Shown: piece by piece, positions 36,197-48,280 of the stretch
Layout of the letters: every line of letters starts with the position of its first letter
How positions within the stretch are numbered: position 1 is the first letter of the stretch
From: Branchiostoma lanceolatum
Taxonomy: Eukaryota > Chordata > Leptocardii > Amphioxiformes > Branchiostomatidae
DNA length: 64,000 nucleotides
Direction: 5' to 3'
Assembly (NCBI RefSeq): GCF_035083965.1
Contig: NC_089727.1
Coordinates: 20,339,269-20,403,268 of the forward strand
The notes under the pieces: model-generated
The model's database searches: none
Told to the model about the DNA's origin: nothing
The model's input: only the letters and a program-made list of their open reading frames with translations
Program-made: the position numbers and the translations under genes

Positions 36197-36476
36197 AATG
36201 TGTTTGTGTGTGCGTGTGTTTGTGTGTGTGTGTGTGTCTGTGTGTATGTGCTTGTCTATGTGTGTGTGTGTGTGTGTGTGTTTGTGTGTTGGTCTGTGTG
36301 TGTGTGTCTGTGTGTGTGTGTCTGTGTGTGTGTCTGTGTGTGTTTGTGTGTCTGTGTGTGTCTGTGTGTGTGTCTGTGTGTGTGTCTGTGTGTGTGTGTC
36401 TGTGTGTGTCTGTGTGTGTGCCTGTGTGTGTGTTTGTGTGTGTGTGTGCCTGTGCCTGTGTGTGTGTGTGTGTGTG
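36197..36476 (+). repeat. GT microsatellite with CTGT interruptions
   Basis: About 280 bp of (GT)n/(GTCT)n. The long frames on both strands are artefacts. Confidence 0.95.
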
Positions 36477-36599
36477 AATGAGTTGCAAAAATGTTATACT
36501 CCAGACCCTGAGCACCTCACGTATCAGAAAATACGTTATCCCCCTGATGAAAGGAATGCTACTCCATATTGCAATATACTTGGAAAGTAGAACCAGTCG

Positions 36600-38064
36600 G
36601 AAAATGTGTATATATTTAAGTAAAGCCTGGCACAAGTAAAAGTTGATTTTCTGTGTCCGCATGGAAGCCAGTGTCTGTACATGAAATCTAATGAGGAAGC
36701 GGAAATTCAAAAAGACCTTACTATCTCTGTATTAAATTGGTTTTGTGACTGATAGTGTGAGCTAAAACGCATTTTTTTGTGAATTAAGTGATTAAAATGC
36801 CACAGCTTTCTGTCTGATAATGTTGGCTTCGATCCACGCATAGGACAATAAGCCCCGACCAATTGTCTACATAAACTGCCCTACATATAGTTAGATACTA
36901 GCGTTCAGTTTTCCTCGGCAAACTTTATGGGATTCTTGGACACACAGTTAATTTCAACATCCTCTCTGACAACGTTAAGCAGCTTTTAATTTTACGTGGT
37001 AGTTCGCTCTTGCATCTACCGTAAAACGTTTATTTATACTATCGTAAAATTATGCAAATCTACTATGGCTGCTTCCTTGGGTCATATTTTGCCACTGCAT
37101 GGGTAAATATTCTGTTTAGTTGGTTTCGCCCTGTAGTTTCCCTTAATTGTGTCACAGTAACTCGTACGGACGACGAATTTAGAAATCAAGAGAACAGCCC
37201 ACAATCTTGACTTGTATACTGCAGTGGAGGGAGGGGGGCAGAATGCTCAGCAGAAGGATTAAGAAATTTCCCAGCGTTGTAGCTAGGGGAGGTAACGTTA
37301 CAAACGAGAAGATTTCTGTTTTTTTTTTCTTCTTGCTTTTTCTGCGTGTGTTGAGTTTATTTAGGACGCGCCCATTTTCAATCGAATTATGGCAAATAGG
37401 GAGAAAGAAATCGCCAGTTTTAAATGGATTCTTCACAGAAATACATCTCATCGATGTTTGCAAAGGATAGGTGAATACACAGCTTTGATATGGTATTAGA
37501 CAGTCCAGACGAATAAGCAGCGAATTATGAAATTTGTTGATTTCAAGTTTGCAATTCGTTGGGTAAAATCACTACCAGCAGAATAAGGGAGACAAATCAC
37601 CGCGATATTAGGTCTGGGGAAAGACCTTTCTTCGAGCACAATGCAGGGATTAACGTCTAGTTGTTATCTCCATGAAAAACGGAGATATTGTTTTTGGTGT
37701 GTCTGTGTGCGGGTGCACTAAAACGTGAAGCACTCATAACGGTCTCAAAAAGAAAAGAAAAAAAAGAAAAATAAACAATTTTGTCTGTCCCGCAGTTTTA
37801 AGTGCCTGGAAACGTCAATGTAGAGGGCCTAGGGGGAAAAAATGTTTTGTCGCTGGAAACAGGGGGAACCCATGTTACAAGTGATTACGTCATGGGAAAG
37901 CAGCGACTGCAGCGGGAGCTAATGCAACAATCTGGCAAACAAAAGAGTGGCAAACCTTCCACATTCCAGTCTTTATAAGAAACCTTCTTTCTTGATTTGA
38001 ATCAGAGGCTGTCAGTGGACAATATTAAAAGAAAATACGCGTAAAAATAGTATTTATCAGTATC
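36600..38064. other. No gene seen
   Basis: Diverged repeat sequence. 37080-37300 is a weak third relative of the 34760/38065 duplication. A small hairpin near 37670 (TCTCCATGAAAAACGGAGA) resembles the start of the element at 7845. Confidence 0.45.
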
Positions 38065-38760
38065 ATTGCCAGACACACCGAGGCCTTATTTCTACCTTTT
38101 GTTACATGATCACACGCAGTTATTACATGTAGATTCATATCTATACGTTCATAAAATGATAAATGCCGAATTTCCGACGGTGGCATTTTGTCTCCACCGG
38201 AAAATATTCTGTCTAGCTCAGGATTTAACCCGTAGTTTCCCTTTATTCCATTAAGTATTGGAAAAAATAGGCAACAATCTTGTGTGTCTTGCAAATGAGG
38301 GAGGGGGGGGGGGCAAATGTTTATCAGAAGGGGGGTCATTACATTTTCCCAGGGTTGTAGCTGGGAGAGGGCTATATACTTAGAGCCTTTTGTTTGTCCT
38401 CCGTGTTGCTTTTAAATTTCTACGTGTTTTGTACGGATTTATTGGTAATTTTTGCTGACAACTGCACGGTGTGGGCATCATACCGCGACGTTGGTTCAGT
38501 TTTCTTTTTCTCGGGTTATTTCGATTATTTTCTTGAAGCGCCATAATTGTCCAAAACTAACTTTTTGTGTGTGTGTGTGTGCTATGCATATATATTGAAA
38601 CGAAGGCTAGAGTACCAACAGAATGCTACAAGGATCGACAAAAATACTAAAACATTAACTACGATTGTGACATATAGAAAACTAATTCGTTATATTGCCA
38701 CTGATCTTGACATGATGGAAAACTCATTTCTGTGTGTTCCTATGGTTGTCACTGTCTGTT
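38065..38760 (+). repeat. Dispersed ~700-bp duplication, copy 2
   Basis: Partner of 34760-35460. Confidence 0.7.
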
Positions 38761-38930
38761 AGCAGGTTGTAGGAAGGGTGGGGAATTTGTACAGTCACTG
38801 GAAACAGAATAACACCCAAACTAAGGTTGGGTGGGGGAATTTGTCACTGTCTGTTAAACAGGTTGTAGGAAGGGTGGGGGAATTTGTACAGTCACTGGAA
38901 ACAGAAGAACACCTATACTAAGGTTGAATC
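38760..38930 (+). repeat. Two tandem ~95-bp units
   Basis: The segment from AGGTTGTAGGAAGGGTGGGG to CTAAGGTTG is present twice in a row with few differences. Confidence 0.8.
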
Positions 38931-39214
38931 AAAATATATTATGATAATACACACACCTGATTTGAACGTCTGTTGACGAAACTTGGAATAAAGTGGCAAA
39001 CTTGCTTCTCTGTACTCGTTCAGTTGCAGGGTAATACAAGCACACAATATTCTAAATCCCTTTTTGCTTCCCACGACCTTTCACCTTATAAAATGCCCGT
39101 TACAATCACGGAGAAGCTACTACAACCTTTGTTTTCTGAATTATTTGATATAGGTCATAATACGTATTTCCGTTTCCGGTGTCATGTTTATGGCCGCAGA
39201 ACACAGTATTAATG

Positions 39215-39670
39215 GGCGACCCCCGTCCCCAATAGTAGTTCGGGTATGAAGTAGTGCGTCACATTGCTTGAAAAGGCCGTAGTTTTTCTTCAGTGCACGT
39301 TAGCAAGGCTGAAACTGTAGTGAATGGTAGGGGAACACGTCAGTTTTCAGACTGTAGGAGTTGGATTACGATGTTTGTTCGGTTGGTTTGGATTCGCGCC
39401 TTAATCTTGTTACCGCCCGACTACTGTAAGTCGGCTGCAGTACGTTGACCTCTGCTGGGATTCATTTCAAAGTGACATTTAAAAGAGAATGAGCCGGCAA
39501 ATTTAAACTCATTTTCACATATGTTGTAGATTGAACCTTGAAGGCAAACATAATAAAATCTGGCACCCTAATTGTGCACCTTTCTATAAATTTTCAAGCG
39601 TCGAAGCTTCTCACTTTGGGATCCTTAACAATGTACACCCCCATAGGCGAAATACTGTGGCCTAGAACCT
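39215..39670 (+). repeat. Dispersed repeat, inverted copy at 62640-63100
   Basis: Shares long stretches in reverse orientation with 62640-63100, for example GTAGTGCGTCACATTG, TTACCGCCCGACTACTG and GAGCCGGCAAATTT. An old interspersed element; no terminal repeats could be defined. Confidence 0.7.
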
Positions 39671-40489
39671 TGTGTGTCAGAAGTCTCCAGTGCAAAGGAT
39701 GGCCCAAGGCGCATGCACGCCTCCTTGCTGTAAACGTATGTACTGCAACATTACATTATACCATTGGAGCAATCGAAGATGGCCAACCTCACCTATCCGT
39801 TCTTCGTTAACGCGTTACGCCTTTGCTTGTTGAACTAAACTTGGTAAATAGTATCTAGGGCATGCATTCCCAATACGTTCTAGTATGGAATTGTATTCAG
39901 ATAACCAGATGAAAAGGAGGCCAAAATCTCACCTCCATGACTAAATGTCCACCAAAACTCACCTTGACAGGACAGCCCACATCCTAATGTGTCCAAAACC
40001 CCATTTCTGCCAATTTTCATATAGCACTTTAAACTTTAAATGGCCGCTAACAGACGAAAACATAACCTTTGACCTCGTCTCCAAGAATCAACCTGATCAC
40101 ACCCCTTGGGACTACTTCCCCTGGCAGTCTCCCGACACTTCAAAAACACAGGTATCGGCTAAAATCAATGAGAAGAAACTCTGACCTTTCACATGCACCT
40201 CGAAACTGACAGAAAGGCACCAAATTTTTCAAAGAAAAGAAGTTTTAATGCTGTATACCCGGCACTATATTCCAACACACTCAACGGGCACCCTACACGC
40301 ATGCGCTATTAGAAATCACTGCCCTCTAGGCTCACAGCACTCTCACACATTTTGAAATCTTATGTTGCCGATAGATTGATACAAGCAGCTGACCATTCAG
40401 TGTTAAAAATACTGCTAAGCACAGACAAACAGCCTAGACAGATATGCAGATAAAAACAAAATATGCGAATAGGCAGAGCAGACAAAACA
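39671..40489. other. No gene seen
   Basis: Frames at 39538-39810 and 39945-40184 are unrecognised and lack splice or polyadenylation context. Confidence 0.4.
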
Positions 40490-40582
40490 TTACATCAGTT
40501 CTTCAACGTAAATACGAGAGCGGAAGGCTTGTCCATTGGTGAAACACTTGATCACATTCACCTCAGCATTCTCCACTCCAAC
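40490..40582 (-). CDS. Possible terminal exon of an unidentified gene
   Basis: Minus strand: acceptor GCTTTAG|GTTGG at 40582, then 30 in-frame codons (VGVENAEVNVIKCFTN, GQAFRSRIYVEELM) and a TAA at 40490. The composition is protein-like and a phase-0 acceptor sits exactly at the start. I do not recognise the family, and no upstream exon was found in the repeat-rich sequence to 43 kb. It may be an isolated exon of a gene whose other exons are to the right, a remnant, or chance. Confidence 0.3.
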   Translation of the reverse strand, partial: VGVENAEVNVIKCFTNGQAFRSRIYVEELM

Positions 40583-40863
40583 CTAAAGCAAGATGGAGAA
40601 TACCTGTTTGAAAAATTATAATTTCTCTTGACAAACACAATTTGTTAACTTGAAAGTTGAATAGCATGAAATGTGATGGTAACGTAATATTTTTAAGAGA
40701 TAAATACATTTAACAGATATGCATCTAAATTCTTGAAAATTAATGTGAAAGCACAAGCAATATCGGGGAATATACCAACCATCACTCAACAGAGACGGGG
40801 GTCGGCACAGACTTCCAGTGGCCTTTGACCCACATCTGGAGTCACGGGTCTGTTAAGCCAGGT

Positions 40864-41900
40864 TATTTATCTTTGTACCCGTGGATCAAAAGTGTCACCT
40901 GGCAATAATGACAAGAACTGCATTTTTTTCTATTACCTTTAAGACGCCTTTTTTTCGTGCTGATGGACCAAAAGCCTCACTTGACACTGTTAACTACTCT
41001 TCCAAATGTTCACAACAACGTTTTGTCTGACGAAGTTGTGCCTAATCTTTTTTTTTTGGTGATTGCTAAATAACTAATCCTTATTTAGAAAATAAGAAAC
41101 TCAAAAGCAAAGTGCAATTTCTCCTGTAACTAGGGGCGGGTACCGGTACCGTGTACCGGTACAAAACCGGTAGTTTCTTATGGACCGGTCTAAAAAGACC
41201 GGTCCAGAAAAAATCAGTGGACCGGCCTATGGACCGATTAGAAAATTCCAGGCTACCAGCAGGCGGTCACACAAAACCGGTCTAATAAAAAATAAGCAGA
41301 TATAACGTGTCGTGGTTTCCTTTTTCGAAGACGTTAGCTGTTAATCATATGTAGATGAGTCAACAGACGGCGAGTGCACATTAGTGTGCACCGAGAATAA
41401 TCACGTTATTCTAATATACAATTTAAACATAATTTGTAGAACTCACAGAGACCTTTACTTGTGTCTCGCTCTCCAAAATACGATGCTCTGTGATACTACT
41501 TCAATCAGGTACAAGTACAGGTCAGAACCTGGACCTGACCCTCTAGACCTGGACCTGGACCGGACCTGAATTTTCTGTACCGGTACCCACCCCTACCTGT
41601 AACACAATTCGTGGATCAAAAGCGTCACCTGGCATATTTCTCGTCCTGTCGACAGCTTCAGTCTCATAGATCAAAAGCAATCTCCAGTCGGTCAGGAACC
41701 TCAAGTAATACGGTTCGGAATCCACCGTGTAATTTCCTCTGTGCACACCCTCTATTCATACAAATTGAGGCCTTCTATCTTCGTTATACCTGTATTGCTA
41801 TAACGTTGAACGTGCATGGTACTTTTCAACAAGACGACGCCTGACGACAAACTGTTGGAGTTCTAGTTAATATTGCTAGGGGACGCTATTGATCCACAAA
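40864..41900. mobile_element. Composite MITE (several arms) interrupted by a hAT-like element
   Basis: Arms with GTGGATCAAAAGTGTCACC (40880), TGGACCAAAAGCCTCACTTG (40965) and GTGGATCAAAAGCGTCACC (41612), closing with the inverted arm at about 41855-41897. Same architecture as 3620-4574 and 58440-59063. Confidence 0.6.
41131..41595. mobile_element. Non-autonomous hAT-like element with 8-bp target duplication
   Basis: Inverted ends TAGGGGCGGGTACCGGTAC and GTACCGGTACCCACCCCTA; length 465 bp. CCTGTAAC occurs on both sides (41123-41130 and 41596-41603). An 8-bp target duplication and short TIRs of this type are hallmarks of the hAT superfamily. The interior is GGACCGGT/GGACCTG-rich with no transposase. 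Confidence 0.8.
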
Positions 41901-41964
41901 CATAAAGGAAATGCAGCAGGATGTATGCTTTTCACTGATGTGAAACGACCTTTTTGCTTGTGCT

Positions 41965-43290
41965 TTTTTATCTTCGCCGAGTACTTGTACTCGGAGAAGA
42001 TTATGTTTTCGGTTGAAAAATCTGTTGGGTGGGTCTGAATGTATGTCAGGAGCATAACTCAAGAAAGCTTCAATGAATCTTCATGATTTTTGGTAGGTGT
42101 GTAGTGGTTGTGCAAAGAAAGGTCAAGTTCGAAAATGGTTCACCTTGCGTTTTTGAACAGTACTGCAGCGGACGTTGCATTTTTTTGTGTTTGAATGTAG
42201 GCAAAAAAAGTGACGGAAACGTTGATGCATCTTCATGATTTTTTGCAGGTGTGTAGATGTTGTGGAAACGGGGGTCAAGTTCAAAAATGGTTCCCCTGGT
42301 ATTTTCCGTCGGTACTGCAGCGGGCTTTGTGTGGATGTGTATTTGTATGTCGCCAGCATAACTCGAGAAGCTGTTGATGGATCCGTATGATACTTAGTGG
42401 ATGGGTAGGGTTTACAGAAAGGAAGGTCAAGTTCGATAATGGGCCTTCTAGCGAGTACCTAAGGTACTGCAGCGGAGCTTCAAAATTTAGGGGCATATTT
42501 TCTGAAAGTGCAATGGTCATGATTTTTGTGTGGTAGATAGTTCATGCCACAGAAAGTAAGTTCTGTAAATTTTGGCCCCCTAGCGGCTTGTTAAGAACGG
42601 CAGTGGGTGTTTTTGTTTTGACATTCGGACATGAATAACTTGAGAAGGGGTCGACAGATCGTCGTGATGTTTTGGTATGTAGAGAGCTCAGATGGTGATT
42701 TACATTATCAATGACTAATTATGCAAATCAGGAGCTAATTTGCATATTTAGTAAGGAAAGTTTGTTAACCCACTGCATTTCAATGGGACATGGGACAGTG
42801 TCAGGTCATGTAAACAAATGGCCTTGCATAAACGTACATGTAGGTCAAATAAATAAACTATTCTCCAAGCAGAGGTGTGGGTCCTGCTGGGTTTTTTTTC
42901 AACACGGTTGGCGACATAACGAAATGGGAACAAAATAGATAGCCTGACTAAAAACATCTAAAAACGCGACAGATTTATTCTATTCATATGTATTGACTGT
43001 ACTATTTCATCATCACTTTCAACACTGCGATATCGAACATTTGTGGCCCATATAATATCAACATACACATATTTTTCATGACCAGTTATAACATATATCA
43101 GCACACTCTACACATATACTAGTCCTGTACCACCAAATGATTTTAAACCCTATCTAGACTGGACTCATTCGCCCAATCATAACTTCCAAATGGTATGGTG
43201 CATGATCAAATAAGCACGTAAATATTAATCACTCTCCATGATAAGCCTTGATTATTTGGCGAAGATAATGTGTTCGTGGAACTCTAGTTT
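41965..43290. mobile_element. Repeat element with hairpin end and internal direct repeats
   Basis: Starts with a perfect small hairpin (CCGAGTACTTGTACTCGG), followed by four diverged direct repeats, each with GCATAACTCGAGAA-like and AGGTCAAGTTCG motifs (near 42040, 42200, 42350 and 42620). Toward the right end GGCGAAGATAATGTGTTCG echoes the left terminus. Related to the insertion at 7845-9030. No gene seen. Confidence 0.5.
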
Positions 43291-43329
43291 TTTAATCAGA
43301 CCAGTTGTCCTCGCACGAACAAGCAATCT

Positions 43330-43764
43330 AGTCTTAGTCTTGCACGCTTTTCACACACAAAAATAACATATTTGGCATTGTTATCGACACACAAAAATAC
43401 CCTTAGTAAAGAACACTATCCACAACCAGACACACAGGTTCTTTGTCCTGAACACTATACACAAAAAATACATGTCCTAGGTCCTGAACACTATACACAC
43501 AAAATACATGTCCTTGGTATTGAACACTATACGCAAACAAACATACCTGTCCCTGGTAATGAACACTATCTGCACACGGTCACACCTGTATTTGGTGCTT
43601 AACACTTTCCTCGCACAAACACACCTGTTCTTGGTTCTGAGCACTAGCCTCATACATGCATACCTGTTCTTGGTGCTGAACACTAGCCACACACATACAT
43701 ACCTGTTCTTAGCACTGAACACTATCCACACACACACAAACTATTCTTGGTACTAGACACTATC

Positions 43765-43811
<47 letters not shown>

Positions 43812-45880
43812 CGTTCTTGGTGCTGAACACTAGCCACACACAAAACACCTGTCCTCGGTGCTGAACACTATCCGCACACAAGATACATGTCCTTGGTACT
43901 GAACACTACCCGCACACGAACATTCCTGTCTTTGGTGCTGAACACTATCCGCACACGAACATTCCTGTCTTTGGTACTGAACACTATCCGCACACAAACA
44001 TTCCTGTCTTTGGTGCTGAACACTATCCGCACACATACATTCATGTCTTTGGTGCTGAACACTATCTGCACACAAACATTCCTGTCTTTGGTGCTGAACA
44101 CTTTACGCACACAAACATTCCTGTCTTTGGTGCTGAACACTATCCGCACACAAACATACCTGTCTTTGGTGCTGAACACTATCAGCACACAAACATACCT
44201 GTCTTTGGTGCTGAACACTATCCGCACACAAACATACCTGTCTTTGGTGCTGAACACTATCCGCACACGAACATTCCTGTCTTTGGTACTGAACACTATC
44301 CGCACACAAACATTCCTGTCTTTGGTGCTGAACACTATCCGCACACATACATTCATGTCTTTGGTGCTGAACACTATCCGCACACAAACATTCCTGTCTT
44401 TGGTGCTGAACACTTTACGCACACAAACATTCCTGTCTTTGGTGCTGAACACTATCCGCACACAAACATACCTGTCTTTGGTGCTGAACACTATCAGCAC
44501 ACAAACATACCTGTCTTTGGTGCTGAACACTATCCGCACACAAACATACCTGTCTTTGGTGCTGAACACTATCCGCACACGAACATTCCTGTCTTTGGTA
44601 CTGAACACTATCCGCACACAAACATTCCTGTCTTTGGTGCTGAACACTATCCGCACACATACATTCATGTCTTTGGTGCTGAACACTATCCGCACACAAA
44701 CATTCCTGTCTTTGGTGCTGAACACTTTACGCACACAAACATTCCTGTCTTTGGTGCTGAACACTATCCGCACACAAACATACCTGTCTTTGGTGCTGAA
44801 CACTATCAGCACACAAACATACCTGTCTTTGGTGCTGAACACTATCCGCACACAAACATACCTGTCTTTGGTGCTGAACACTATCCGCACACGAACATTC
44901 CTGTCTTTGGTACTGAACACTATCCGCACACAAACATTCCTGTCTTTGGTGCTGAACACTATCCGCACACATACATTCATGTCTTTGGTGCTGAACACTA
45001 TCCGCACACAAACATTCCTGTCTTTGGTGCTGAACACTTTACGCACACAAACATTCCTGTCTTTGGTGCTGAACACTATCCGCACACAAACATACCTGTC
45101 TTTGGTGCTGAACACTATCAGCACACAAACATACCTGTCTTTGGTGCTGAACACTATCCGCACACAAACATTCCTGTCTTTGGTGCTGAACACTATCCTC
45201 ACAAAAACATTCCTGTCTTTGGTGCTAAACAATATCCGCACACAAACATTCCTGTCTTTGGTGCTGAACACTATCCGCACACAAACATTCCTGTCTTTGG
45301 TGCTGAACACTATCCACACACAAACATTCCTGTCTTTGGTGCTGAACACTATCCGCACACAAACATTCCTGTCTTTGGTGCTGAACACTATCCACACACA
45401 AACATTCCTGTCTTTGGTGCTGAACACTATCCGCACACAAACATTCCTGTCTTTGGTGCTGAACACTATCCGCACACAAACATTCCTGTCTTTCGTGCTG
45501 AATACTATCCGCAAACAAACATTCCTGTCTTTGGTGCTGAACATTATCCGCACACAAACATTCCTGTCTTTGGTGGTGAACACTATCCGCACACAAACAT
45601 TCCTGTCCTTAGTGCTGAACACTATCCGCACACAAACATTCCTGTCTTTCGTGCTGAATACTATCCGCACACAAACATACCTGTCTTTGGTGCTGAACAC
45701 TATCCGCACACAAACATTCCTGTCTTTGGTGCTGAACACTATCCGCACACAGACATTCCTGTCTTTGGTGCTCAACACTATCCGCACACAAACATTCCTG
45801 TCTTTGGTGCTGAACACTATCCGCACACAAACATTCCTGTCTTTGGTGCTGAACACTATACACAGACAGAATACCTGATC
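43330..45880 (+). repeat. Large 39-bp minisatellite array with 312-bp higher-order period
   Basis: Unit: CTGAACACTATCCGCACACA + AACATTCCTGTCTTTGGTG. Degenerate from 43330 to 43850, then about 50 near-identical units. Between about 43980 and 45110 variants (TTTACGC, TCAGCAC, ACATTCATG, GGTACTG) recur every 8 units = 312 bp, giving over three higher-order repeats. Because 39 is a multiple of 3, frames of over 650 codons are open on both strands; I do not regard them as genes. Confidence 0.9.
43767..43808 (+). repeat. (CA)n microsatellite inside the minisatellite
   Basis: Local expansion of the CACACACA core of the 39-bp unit. Confidence 0.9.
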
Positions 45881-46600
45881 TTGATACTGAAAAATATCTG
45901 CACACAAAAAAAATCTGTTCTTCGTTAGAAAAACTACCCACGCAGAAACATACCTGTTAAAGGTACGACAATATCGTGATAACTGTTAGACAGTTAAACC
46001 TTAAATATAACATTTTCTTGCAAATGATAATGTTCATATTTACATTGTCTAGCTTAACAAACTATTGCACGGTACTAAAAAAATCACATATATTTTGACA
46101 AACCCTTCCAGCTGCGCCCTACTGGTTGCTACATAAATTTAATTTAAAAAAAAACAGGGTGTCTGCTAATTTACCAGTAACCATGGTAACAGCTGTCTGG
46201 TCCAGGTCGTTGACCTTTTTGTTTGGAAAGGAAGAAGATAAACTGAATAAGCGTAGCGCACAAAGAACATGCTTCCCTTCAGTGAAGGTTAACATGAAAA
46301 TGTACCAAAAAGGGTTCGAACCCGAGTCAAAAAATGTTAACCATTATCCGGACATATGCGTACACGCTTAAAATCACTGAGCGTGCAAATACACATAAAG
46401 GCGTAGACTTGTAGATGATATCAAAATTTCCATGTCTTCTGAGGCGACAGCAGCTTTAAGAGGCTGGAATCCAAACCGTGTCAATAATTCCTTAAAGTCG
46501 GCAATTAATGAATTTTCCCCGTACCATCCCTCAGTGGAACACCCTGCCTGGCACGGTTGCGACGGCTCCCACCGTTGAGTCGTTCCGTGCTGAACACTAT
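45860..46600 (+). repeat. Flank duplicated at 47423-48165
   Basis: From CACAGACAGAATACCTGATC to the LINE fragment ending TTGAGTCGTTCCGTGC, repeated about 1.57-1.59 kb to the right. Includes GGGTTCGAACCCGAGTC, a B-box-like sequence suggesting a tRNA-derived SINE relic. In this copy the LINE piece abuts minisatellite at about 46588. Confidence 0.75.
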
Positions 46601-47445
46601 CCACACACACAAACATACCTATCTTTAATGCTGAATACTATCCGCACACAAACATGCCTGTCTTTGGTGCTGAACACTATCCGCACACAAACATTCCTGT
46701 CTTTGGTGCTGAACACTATCCGCACACAAACATTCCTGTCTCTGGTGCTGAACACAATCCGCACACAAACATTGCTGTCTTTGGTACTGAACACTATCCG
46801 GACTAAAACATACTTGTCTTTGGTGCTGAACACTATCCGCACACAAACATTCCTGTCTCTGGTGCTGAACACAATCCGCACACAAACATTCCTGTCTTTG
46901 GTACTGAACACTATCCGGACTTAAACATACTTGTCTTTGGTGCTGAACACTATCCGCACACAAATATTACTGTCTTTGGTGCTGAACACTATCCTCACAA
47001 AAACATACCTGTCTTTGGTGCTGAACACTATCCGCACAAAAACATTCCTGTCTTTGGTGCTGAACACTATCCGCACACAAACATTCCTGTCTTTGGTGCT
47101 GAACACTATCCGCACAAAAACATACCTGTCTTTGGTGCTGAACAGTATCCGTACAAAAACATTCCTGTCTTTGGTGCTGAACTCTATCCGCACAAAAACA
47201 TACCTGTCTTTGGTGCTGAACAATATCCGCACAAAAATATCCCTGTCTTTGGTGCTGAACAGTATCCGTAGAAAAACATTCCTGTCTTTGGTGCTGAACA
47301 CTATCCGCACACAAACATTCCTGTCTTTGGTGCTGAACACTATCCGCACACAAACATTCCTGTCTTTGGTGCTGAACACTATCCGCACACAAACATTCCT
47401 GTCTTTGGTGCTGAACACTATACACAGACAGAATACCTGATCTTG
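46588..47445 (+). repeat. Second 39-bp minisatellite array (~22 units)
   Basis: Same unit as 43.3-45.9 kb but with its own variants (GCACAAAAACATACC, GGACTAAAACATACTTG), so it has diverged since duplication. Open frames across it are artefacts. Confidence 0.9.
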
Positions 47446-48079
47446 ATACTGAAAATTATCTGCACACAAAAAAATATGTTCTTGGTACAAAAAACTATCC
47501 ACGCGGAAACATACCTGTTAAAGTAACATTTCATTTGAAAATATACGACAATATCGTGATAACTATTAGAAAATTAAACCTTAAATATAACATTTGCTTG
47601 CAAATGATAATGTTTACCTTTACATTGTCTAGCTTAACAAACTACTGCACGGTACTAAAAAAATCACATATATTTTGACAAACCCTTCCAGCTGCGTCCT
47701 ACTGGTTGCTACATAAATTTATTTAAAAAAAAAAAACTCAGGGTGTCTGCTAATTTACCAGTAACCATGGTAACAGCTGTCTGGTCCAGGTCGTTGACCT
47801 TTTTGTTTGGAAAGGAAGAAGACAAAGCTGGATTAGCGTAGCGCACAAAGAACATGCTTCCCTTCAGTGAAGGTTAACATGAAAATGTACCAAAAAGGGT
47901 TCGAACCTGAGTCAAAAAATGTTAACCATTATCCGGACATATGCGTACACGCTTAAAATCACTGAGCGTGCAAATACACATAAAGGCGTAGACTTGTAGA
48001 TGATATCAAAATTTCCATGTCTTCTGAGGCGACAGCAGCTTTAAGAGGCTGGAATCCAAACCGTGTCAATAATTCCTTA

Positions 48080-48280
48080 AAGTCGGCAATTAATGAATTT
48101 TCCCCGTACCATCCCTCAGTGGAACACCCTGCCTGGCACGGTTGCGACGGCTCCCACCGTTGAGTCGTTCCGTGCCAGGCTGGAGTCCTGCCCGCCTTAG
48201 CCCGGGACCTCAACTCCCCCCCTACTATGCCCCTGAAGGGGTTATTTGGGGGCAACAACTATGTAGATGTAGATGTAATG
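48080..48280 (+). mobile_element. LINE 3' end with TGTAGA tail
   Basis: A frame reads FPRTIPQWNTLPGTVATAPT then VESFRARLESCPP and a stop, the typical carboxyl end of CR1/L2-like reverse transcriptase ORFs, then CCCCTGAAGGGGTTATTT and a short TGTAGA repeat tail. A truncated copy of the same piece is at 46508-46587. Confidence 0.65.

Noticed and set aside
43868..45907. 679-codon minus-strand and 663-codon plus-strand reading frames
   Set aside because: They are the two strands of a 39-bp minisatellite; unit length divisible by three keeps any stop-free frame open. No start context, splice sites or flanking coding sequence.
46305..46330. Possible tRNA gene (GGGTTCGAACCCGAGTC), repeated at 47892
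   Set aside because: B-box-like sequence only; no cloverleaf can be drawn.
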